Of a stretch of 64,000 nucleotides of DNA, positions 58,751 through 64,000 are shown piece after piece (within the stretch, counting starts at the first letter, position 1; each line of letters opens with the position of its first letter). The notes below the pieces were generated by a model, which was not told the DNA's origin, did not search any database, and was given only the letters and a program-made list of their open reading frames with translations. The stretch comes from Methyloceanibacter methanicus (GTDB lineage: Bacteria > Pseudomonadota > Alphaproteobacteria > Rhizobiales > Methyloligellaceae). The stretch covers positions 434,001 through 498,000 of the forward strand of contig NZ_LPWG01000010.1 in assembly GCF_001723285.1 (NCBI RefSeq), read 5' to 3'. A program made the translations under genes and the position numbers.

Positions 58751-58891
58751 TTAATACCCCTTGATACGCCCCGCCGCGTCCAGGCGCAAATGCTCTGGCG
58801 CGGGATCGTGAGGTCGGTTTCGGGGCGGACAGTGTGCAGGGGTTAGACGCATCCGGACAAACCGGCACGCCCCTTATCGTGGAGGAGACCC

Positions 58892-59779
58892 ATGCCGGGC
58901 TTTGATCAGCGCGACGGCACGATCTGGTTCAATGGCGAGTTGATACCGTGGAACGATGTGCGGGTGCATCTGCTGACCCATGCGCTTCACTACGGCAGCG
59001 CCGTGTTCGAGGGCATGCGGGCCTATGACGGCGAAATCTTCAAGCTGACCGAGCACAATCAGCGTTTGCTGGAGTCCGCGAAGATCCTCGATTTCGAAGT
59101 GCCGTATTCCGTCGCCGAGCTCGACAGCGCGCGCGAGGTCATCGCCGCCAATCATTTGTCGGACGCCTATGTCCGTCCCCTGGCCTGGCGCGGCAGCGAG
59201 CAGATGGGTGTCTCCGCCCAGAAGACCAAGATCAACGTGGCCATCGCCGCCTGGGAGTGGGGCGCCTATTTCGATCCCGCCGCGATCGAGAAGGGCATGA
59301 AGCTCAAATTCGCCAAATATCGCCGGCCCGATCCCGCGACCGCGCCGGTCCACAGCAAGGCGGCGGGCCTCTATATGATCTGCACGATCGAGAAGCACCG
59401 CGCCGAGCGCGAGGGCTTCGCCGATGCGGTCATGCTCGATTGGCGCGGCTACGTGGCCGAGTGCACGGGCGCGAACATCTTCTTCGTGAAGGACGGCGTG
59501 ATCTACACACCCATCGCCGATTGTTTCCTCGACGGCATCACCCGCCGCACGGTCATGGGCCTGGCCAAGCAGCGCGGCTGGGAGGTGGTCGAGAAACGCA
59601 TCTCGCCCGAGGAGCTCGCCGAGTTCAGCGAGTGCTTCGTCACGGGCACGGCCGCCGAGGTCATGCCGGTCGGCTCCATCGGCGAGTACAGCTTCGTGCC
59701 CGGCGAGATCACGCGCACGCTCATGGCCGATTACGCCGCGCTGGTTCACCCCGCCAAGTCCATCGCCGCCGCGGGCTAG
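58892..59779 (+). CDS. ilvE: Branched-chain amino-acid aminotransferase
   Basis: The 295-residue fold-type IV PLP enzyme has DVRVHLLTHALHYGSAVFEGMRAY (in pieces) at the start, PVHSKAAGLYM (PLP lysine) near residue 155 and LDGITRRTVMGLA further on. It carries out the last step of valine, leucine and isoleucine synthesis. It is divergent from the MarR operon. The gene is intact. Confidence 0.95.
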   Translation: MPGFDQRDGTIWFNGELIPWNDVRVHLLTHALHYGSAVFEGMRAYDGEIFKLTEHNQRLLESAKILDFEVPYSVAELDSAREVIAANHLSDAYVRPLAWRGSEQMGVSAQKTKINVAIAAWEWGAYFDPAAIEKGMKLKFAKYRRPDPATAPVHSKAAGLYMICTIEKHRAEREGFADAVMLDWRGYVAECTGANIFFVKDGVIYTPIADCFLDGITRRTVMGLAKQRGWEVVEKRISPEELAEFSECFVTGTAAEVMPVGSIGEYSFVPGEITRTLMADYAALVHPAKSIAAAG

Positions 59780-60149
59780 CGGACGCGCGCCTGTCCTTTG
59801 CGCGGGCGCCCTCGCAAAGCGACGATCACCCCAACGCGATCACCCAAAAAGAATGCGGCGGCCCCCGGCCGAAGCCGGAAGACCGCCGCAAGGCTGAGAT
59901 GAGGAAGCGTCCAGGCTCGGGCAAGGACACTTCTGACATTCGGGCTGGGCGGCCGAACGTCATGGGCAGGTTCTAGCCGCTTCCCATCCTTGCATGTAGT
60001 GAATTGTTTGCAGGCGAATCCTTGCATCACAGTCAAGACTGGGAGAGCGCTGCAGCCGTCCGGGACGCGGCGCGATTGGGGGCCGGCGCGTACAAGGGGT
60101 GCGACACAAACGCCTTACCCGGCGCTGAAGCGTGCTAGGCTCTGCGGCG
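59780..60149. other. Gap of 370 bp with a minus-strand terminator-like hairpin
   Basis: Apart from the hairpin at 59848-59889 I see no clear gene. A cobalamin riboswitch might be expected before bluB, but I cannot identify its conserved boxes here. Confidence 0.45.
59848..59889 (-). terminator. Hairpin with T tract on the minus strand
   Basis: GCGGCGG/CCGCCGC and an inner CCGGC/GCCGG stem with a tetraloop form a long hairpin. On the minus strand it is followed by ATTCTTTTTGGG, as in an intrinsic terminator. No minus-strand gene ends here, so it may end an antisense or small RNA. On the plus strand it could be a simple 3' stem for ilvE. Confidence 0.5.
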
Positions 60150-60932
60150 ATGAAAACCTTCGGCGAACAGTTCCAGCAGCGCGCGGCGCCTACGCCCGAG
60201 GCGGGCGTACCGGCCCAAAGAGGCGAGCCCCAAAGAAGCGAGCCCCGAAGAGGCGAGCTTCAAAAGACCGAGCCCCAAAGGGCAGAGCCGGGTGCACCCA
60301 TGCCCCAGTTCGATGGGGATTTCCGCGCGCGGCTCTACGACCTGCTGCGCTGGCGGCGCGACGTGCGCCGCTTCAAGCGCGAGCCGCTGCCCGACGGCGC
60401 GATCGAGCGGCTGCTCGGCCTCGCCTGTCTCGCGCCGTCCGTGGGTTTGAGCGAACCGTGGCGCTTCGTGCTCGTGGAGGATCCCGCGCGCCGCGCCGCG
60501 ATCCGCGCCAATTTCGAGGCCTGCAACGCCGAAGCGCTCGCCATGCAGGAGCCCGACCGGGCGGCGCTCTACGCGCGGCTGAAGCTGCAAGGCATGGACG
60601 AGGCCCCGGTGCAGGTGGCGGTGTTCGCCGACCGCGAGACCGTGCAGGGCTACAGGCTCGGCCGGCTCACCATGCCCGAGACCATCGACTATTCGGTGGT
60701 GACGGCGATCCACACGTTTTGGCTGGCCGCGCGGGCCGAGGGGATCGGCGTCGGCTGGGTGTCGATCATCGATCCCAAGGGCGTCACCGCCGCGCTCGAC
60801 GTGCCCGAGGACTGGATCTTCATCGGCTATCTCTGCGTCGGCTATCCGCAGACGCAAGACGACACGCCGACGCTCGAGCGCGCGGGCTGGGAACATCGCC
60901 ACGCGCCGGAGAACGTGGTCCTGCGGCGATAG
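60150..60932 (+). CDS. bluB: 5,6-dimethylbenzimidazole synthase
   Basis: From the ATG at 60150 the protein has 260 residues; family members usually begin near 60300 (MPQFDGDF). The core has LLRWRRDVRRFKREPLP and LACLAPSVGLSEPWRF for flavin binding, and later VGWVSIIDP. BluB splits FMNH2 to form the lower ligand of cobalamin. The extra N-terminal 50 residues include five copies of a 15-bp tandem repeat (60216-60290) coding a five-residue unit such as QRGEP. Confidence 0.92.
   Translation: MKTFGEQFQQRAAPTPEAGVPAQRGEPQRSEPRRGELQKTEPQRAEPGAPMPQFDGDFRARLYDLLRWRRDVRRFKREPLPDGAIERLLGLACLAPSVGLSEPWRFVLVEDPARRAAIRANFEACNAEALAMQEPDRAALYARLKLQGMDEAPVQVAVFADRETVQGYRLGRLTMPETIDYSVVTAIHTFWLAARAEGIGVGWVSIIDPKGVTAALDVPEDWIFIGYLCVGYPQTQDDTPTLERAGWEHRHAPENVVLRR
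60216..60290 (+). repeat. Five tandem 15-bp repeats in the bluB 5' coding region
   Basis: Five units in a row follow the pattern CAAAGRRGCGAGCCC with 2-4 changes each. They keep frame and code (Q/R)(R/K)(G/S/T/A)E(P/L). Confidence 0.85.
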
Positions 60933-60959
60933 GGCGGAGCCGCGCGAAAGGAGCGCATC

Positions 60960-61274
60960 GTGCCACATGCGCGCATCGTGCAAACCGCGCGCATCGCCCT
61001 CGGGTTGCTTGGGCTACTGCTGCTGACCGCCTTAGCCGTTCCTGCAAGCGACGCCCGCTCCTCCGATGCGATGTCGATGGTGACGCCCGTCAAGGCCGCG
61101 CCCGTCTGCAAGGAAGTCATCGGCTGTAAAAACTGCCGCCCGGTCTATCGCTGCCGGTCTTGCAGGAAGTGGCCGATCTGCATCCACGGCGTCTGCCACT
61201 ACCGCACACTCTGCGGCTGGGGCCCCACGCTCAAATCGCTGCCCAAAGGCGCGCGGGTTGTCAGGGTGCGATGA
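60960..61274 (+). CDS. Small exported cysteine-rich protein, unknown
   Basis: The GTG at 60960 follows AAAGGAG and gives 104 residues. A signal peptide spans residues 1-32 (IALGLLGLLLLTALAVPASDA, in part). The mature part has eight Cys in the pattern CxxxxxCxxC...CxxC...C...C...C, as in CKEVIGCKNC and CRSCRKWPIC. It could form disulfides or bind metal. It lies 27 bp after bluB. Confidence 0.65.
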   Translation: MPHARIVQTARIALGLLGLLLLTALAVPASDARSSDAMSMVTPVKAAPVCKEVIGCKNCRPVYRCRSCRKWPICIHGVCHYRTLCGWGPTLKSLPKGARVVRVR

Positions 61275-61382
61275 AGGGGTTGGGAAGGCCAAGCAAGACG
61301 GCGATGCTTTGAAGGTTCAAATGTGGCAAATCATCTTTAGTCTTGGCGTCAGCATCAACGCGATCGTGCCACTCAAACCGCA

Positions 61383-62186
61383 TCAGTCGTTGGCGTAGAT
61401 CCTCTGATAGGCCTGAATCACCTCAGTCGGGACGGCACCCTCGCGCGCCAAGCGGTGCGATTCAGCTGTTACATCAGACATGCGCTGCTTATCGTAATAT
61501 TGAACGTACTCCGACATTTGGACAGCCATCAATTCTTCGTTAAACAGCCAATCGAAACGGTCATATGTCGGATCATCGTGTTTTTTCCGTATTACCCAGG
61601 CAAATAGGTCCGCCGCCTGAATTGGTAGAGACTCATCGTCGGACCGAAACCGTGGGTCTACTGGGAGAATCGTTGATGCTTCAGGCTCGCGATACTTAAG
61701 AACCTCGCGAACCACCGGATACCAGAGCTTGGCGCGCGGCCCGAAAATTACGTCTTCATCGAATGTGATCTCGAACGGCTCGCGCCATCCGTAGTCCCAG
61801 AGCGAGAAACATATTGCAGCAATCGTATTGTGAAAGGGCCAGAAGTAGGGATCGTTCCGCGGCTTATCCAATAGTGCCCAAGTCTCGGCATGGGCAGATA
61901 AGTCTATGACCGTGCACGTCACCAGTCGGGCATGTCGATTGATGATGCGCCCGAGCGCGCGGAGTTTCTTGTCTCTCTGATCGTCGGTCATATACCGGAA
62001 TTGCCCGGTGCATGATGCGGCCTCCCTCATCTTGAACGCAGTAATGGCTGGCGACTCGCTTAGGCATAGCCGCCACTCTTCGGAAAAGTGGGCCCAGCTA
62101 TCAGAGTGGCCCGCAAGTCCGGCCAGCACGAAGTGCGCGGTTGCTCCCTTGCCGCCGCTGTCGTCAACAAATGCTTGGATGGGCAC
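61383..62186 (-). CDS. DUF3800-domain protein
   Basis: The 267-residue protein begins IQAFVDDSGG, and later has LPIQAADLFAWVIRKK, both of DUF3800. The family has an RNase-H-like fold with conserved Asp residues and is common on mobile elements, but its role is not known. Base composition here (61290-62370) is clearly lower in GC than the flanks, and codon use differs, which points to transfer. Flanks show no transposase or repeat. Confidence 0.85.
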   Translation of the reverse strand: MPIQAFVDDSGGKGATAHFVLAGLAGHSDSWAHFSEEWRLCLSESPAITAFKMREAASCTGQFRYMTDDQRDKKLRALGRIINRHARLVTCTVIDLSAHAETWALLDKPRNDPYFWPFHNTIAAICFSLWDYGWREPFEITFDEDVIFGPRAKLWYPVVREVLKYREPEASTILPVDPRFRSDDESLPIQAADLFAWVIRKKHDDPTYDRFDWLFNEELMAVQMSEYVQYYDKQRMSDVTAESHRLAREGAVPTEVIQAYQRIYAND

Positions 62187-62376
62187 CAGAAGCCTCCGCT
62201 TGCGCGCGGGCTCAGGCGACCCAGAAAGGAACTAGAATCCAGATGGAAGCTAGGACAGGTGACTCGTCACTCACGCGCCCTCCGACCGTAGCCGGTCAGA
62301 TTGGGTACGGCAAATATCACAAGCTCGCTATGTTCCTTTAGGGGGTACGGACAATCGGGCGCATTAATTCTGCCAG

Positions 62377-62862
62377 TTACACCTCCCGCCACTTCGCGGC
62401 AGCCTCGTCGTCGCTCTCTTTTGCGTCCACCCAGCGCTCGCCTTGCGCACCGCTTTCGCGTTTCCAGAACGGGGCGGACGTCTTGAGGTAGTCCATGAGG
62501 AAGCGCGCCGCCTCGAAGGCCGCGTCGCGATGGGCCGAGGCGGTGACGACGAGCACGATATTGTCGCCGGGCTGAAGCTGCCCCACGCGATGGACGATCA
62601 GCGAGGCCTGCAGCGGCCAGCGCGCATGGGCTTCTTCCTCGATGCGCGCGAGCTCCTTTTCGGTCATGCCGGGATAGTGCTCGAGCGTCATGGCGGTGAT
62701 CCCGCCGGCATTCTCGCCATCAGACGCGCGAAGCGAGTCGCGCACGGTGCCGGTGAAGGTCACGATGGCGCCGATGTCGGTGCGGTCCTTGCCCGAGGAG
62801 TCTCGGCGCAGCGCCTCGATCTCCTGGCCGATGTCGAAATCTTCGGTCTGAACGCGGATCAT
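62377..62862 (-). CDS. moaE: Molybdopterin synthase catalytic subunit
   Basis: About 161 residues from the ATG at 62862 (MIRVQTEDFDIG); an ATG at 62871 adds three. It has GAIVTFTGTVRD, MTLEHYPGMTEKEL, IVHRVGQLQPGD and PFWKRE near the end, with the catalytic-type Lys. It adds sulfur from MoaD to precursor Z to form molybdopterin. A palindromic repeat lies between it and moaD. Confidence 0.95.
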   Translation of the reverse strand: MIRVQTEDFDIGQEIEALRRDSSGKDRTDIGAIVTFTGTVRDSLRASDGENAGGITAMTLEHYPGMTEKELARIEEEAHARWPLQASLIVHRVGQLQPGDNIVLVVTASAHRDAAFEAARFLMDYLKTSAPFWKRESGAQGERWVDAKESDDEAAAKWREV

Positions 62863-62871
62863 GGCCGCCAT

Positions 62872-62944
62872 CCTTCGAGGCCCGGCGCGTCATGCTGAGG
62901 TGCGCGCGCAGCGCGCCTCGAAGCACGCGCCGGGCCCCTCAGGA
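62872..62944. repeat. Nested palindromic repeat between moaD and moaE
   Basis: Outer 12-bp arms GGCCCGGCGCGT (62879-62890) and ACGCGCCGGGCC (62925-62936) are perfect. An inner stem, GAGG-GCGCGC with GCGCGCCTC, sits within. Similar CATGCTGAGGTGC...GCCTCGAAGCAC elements occur widely in Hyphomicrobiales genomes. Confidence 0.75.
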
Positions 62945-62964
62945 TAACGGTCAGGAGATTCACC

Positions 62965-63218
62965 TCAGCCCCCTGTGACGGGCGGGAAGAAGGCGATCTC
63001 CGTCGCCCCGGCAATGGAAGCGTCGGCGCGCGCATGGGTCTGGTCGACGGCGGCGCGGATCGAGGCTTCTTGCGCAAAGGCGTTCTCGAATTCGGGGCCG
63101 CGCGTCTGAGCCAGGCGATGACGTCGCCGACCGTGGCGATGCCGCCCGGCAACTCCACGTCCTCGGCGGCGATGCCGGTCTTTTCCTTCACCCAGGCGAA
63201 ATAGAGCAGGCGTGTCAT
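62965..63218 (-). CDS. moaD: Molybdopterin synthase sulfur-carrier subunit, one frameshift
   Basis: Joined across one lost base at about 63107 this codes for 84 residues, the usual size. The start MTRLLYFAWVKEKTG and, in the other frame, GPEFENAFAQEASI and TEIAFFPPVTGG are present. The C-terminal Gly-Gly carries the thiocarboxylate. It pairs with MoaE and follows pgsA. Confidence 0.92.
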
Positions 63219-63242
63219 GGCGGCAGACCTAGTTTGCGGACC

Positions 63243-63869
63243 TTATTTCCGGTCCGGCATGAGATGGCGCAGCGTGGCGCGCAGATAGTCGTAGCCGGTG
63301 TAGAGCGTCAGCACCGCGGCGATCCACAGCAGCGTCAGGCCGAACAGCGTGGTGTAGGGCCAGACCTTGTCGCCCGCCGGCCCCGCCAGCAGGAAACCGA
63401 TCGCGACCATCTGCACCACGGTCTTCCATTTGGCGAGATTGGTCACGGGCACGCTGACGCTCAAGGTCCCGAGGAACTCGCGCAGGCCCGAAACCAGGAT
63501 CTCGCGGGACAGGATGATGACGCCGGCCCAGAGCGACCAGCCGGCGATGGTTCCGTTCGCCGCGAGCATCAGCAGCGCGGCCGCGACGATCAGCTTGTCG
63601 GCGATCGGGTCGAGCATCTGCCCGAGGGCGCTTTGCTGTTGCCAGGCGCGGGCGAGATAGCCGTCGAGGAAATCGCTGATGCCGGCCACGATGAAGATCC
63701 ACATGGCGAGCCAGCGGCCCCAGTCGGCCTCGATATAGAAGCACGCGACCATGGCCGGAACCGCCAGGATGCGGCCATAGGTCAGGACGTTCGGCAGGCT
63801 GCCAAAATGCCGCCGATCCGCCCCGTGCCGTCCCGGCACGCCCCGTCCCGCCAATCCTTGCTCCGACAT
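63243..63869 (-). CDS. pgsA: CDP-diacylglycerol--glycerol-3-phosphate 3-phosphatidyltransferase
   Basis: About 208 residues from the ATG at 63869; a TTG at 63884 is also open. The CDP-alcohol transferase motif D-G-x2-A-R-x8-G-x3-D-x3-D reads DGYLAR...GQMLDPIAD near residue 75. Several membrane spans follow. It makes phosphatidylglycerol phosphate. uvrC lies just upstream. Confidence 0.94.
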   Translation of the reverse strand: MSEQGLAGRGVPGRHGADRRHFGSLPNVLTYGRILAVPAMVACFYIEADWGRWLAMWIFIVAGISDFLDGYLARAWQQQSALGQMLDPIADKLIVAAALLMLAANGTIAGWSLWAGVIILSREILVSGLREFLGTLSVSVPVTNLAKWKTVVQMVAIGFLLAGPAGDKVWPYTTLFGLTLLWIAAVLTLYTGYDYLRATLRHLMPDRK

Positions 63870-63926
63870 GTCGCAATCACTCAATCGAACTCAGTAAGGC
63901 CCACCATAACGCAATGGGCGGCGCTG

Positions 63927-64000
63927 CTAACCGCGTTCGTGGAAAAAATCGTAGATCGTCTTCGCCATTTGCGCGCTGATCCCGCCGACGCTTTCCAAAT
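63927..64000 (-). CDS. uvrC: UvrC C-terminal fragment (runs off the window)
   Basis: The minus-strand frame that enters from the end of the window reads LESVGGISAQMAKTIYDFF then HERG and a TAG at 63927. This is the usual helix-hairpin-helix ending of the excinuclease ABC subunit C. The uvrC-pgsA-moaD-moaE order is common in alphaproteobacteria. Confidence 0.75.
   Translation of the reverse strand, partial: LESVGGISAQMAKTIYDFFHERG

Noticed and set aside
59776..60036. An 86-codon minus-strand frame (MTVMQGFACKQF...)
   Set aside because: It runs through the strong minus-strand terminator hairpin, so it is unlikely to be a complete gene.
59880..60149. Cobalamin riboswitch before bluB
   Set aside because: I looked for the conserved B12-box-like core and could not see it; a covariance-model search would settle this.

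Overview
This window is chromosomal DNA from a high-GC alphaproteobacterium, most likely in the order Hyphomicrobiales (Rhizobiales). The markers are a BA14K-family protein, an Usg-family protein, short-form HisG with HisZ, DUF502, MidA-type methyltransferase, an alphaproteobacterial fbc (petABC) operon and abundant GANTC (CcrM-type) sites beside DnaA boxes. Genus is not resolved. I saw no rRNA, tRNA, CRISPR array, insertion sequence or prophage.

Layout. 0-6 kb: the tail of a TPR protein, a secreted orphan, then a polysaccharide cluster (GT4 glycosyltransferase facing an epimerase, a WecA/WbpL-like glycosyl-1-phosphate transferase and a CapD/FlaA1-like dehydratase). 6-12 kb: an orphan TRAP solute-binding protein and glycolate oxidase glcDEF. 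12-15 kb: hisS-hisZ-hisG, with two copies of a palindromic REP-like element. 16-18 kb: groES-groEL behind a CIRCE element. 18-25 kb: usg, DM13, CBS, a tryptophan-halogenase-like gene, a LysR regulator divergent from a methyltransferase, a fatty-acid-desaturase-like gene and a BA14K protein. 25-31 kb: cold-shock protein, hemF, petABC and a molybdopterin-fold secreted protein. 31-35 kb: mtnP-apt-mtnA and an MgtC-like membrane protein. 35-43 kb: a sugar-phosphate aldolase/dehydrogenase fusion, a chemoreceptor, DUF502, ychF, pth and rplY. 43-50 kb: ketopantoate-reductase-like, lldD-like, GlcG-like, thioredoxin-CcdA fusion, prs, a lipoprotein and pgeF. 50-55 kb: midA, lgt, ubiK, YbjN, proC, a TetR-like regulator and a Csp1-like copper-storage protein. 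55-64 kb: an EnvZ/OmpR/MarR operon (resembling petP-petR), ilvE, bluB, a DUF3800 protein, moaE-moaD, pgsA and the end of uvrC.

Two matters dominate interpretation. First, at least sixteen genes between 21 and 63 kb, including essential ones (prs, hemF, moaD), are broken by small frameshifts. Each gene is repaired to normal family length by restoring missing bases, often in short homopolymers, so consensus deletions are a better explanation than real pseudogenes; I give each such gene as one full-length locus. Second, the ubiK-YbjN gap (about 52.46-52.64 kb) has ten GANTC sites, one perfect and two near-perfect DnaA boxes and an inverted repeat. It is the best candidate here for an undescribed cell-cycle-controlled or origin-like element.

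Functionally the window is mainly core metabolism: glycolate and lactate oxidation feeding quinones, the bc1 complex, histidine, haem, cobalamin, molybdenum-cofactor and ubiquinone synthesis, methylthioadenosine salvage and envelope biogenesis. Small accessory patches (halogenase cluster, DUF3800 region) lie between these genes.
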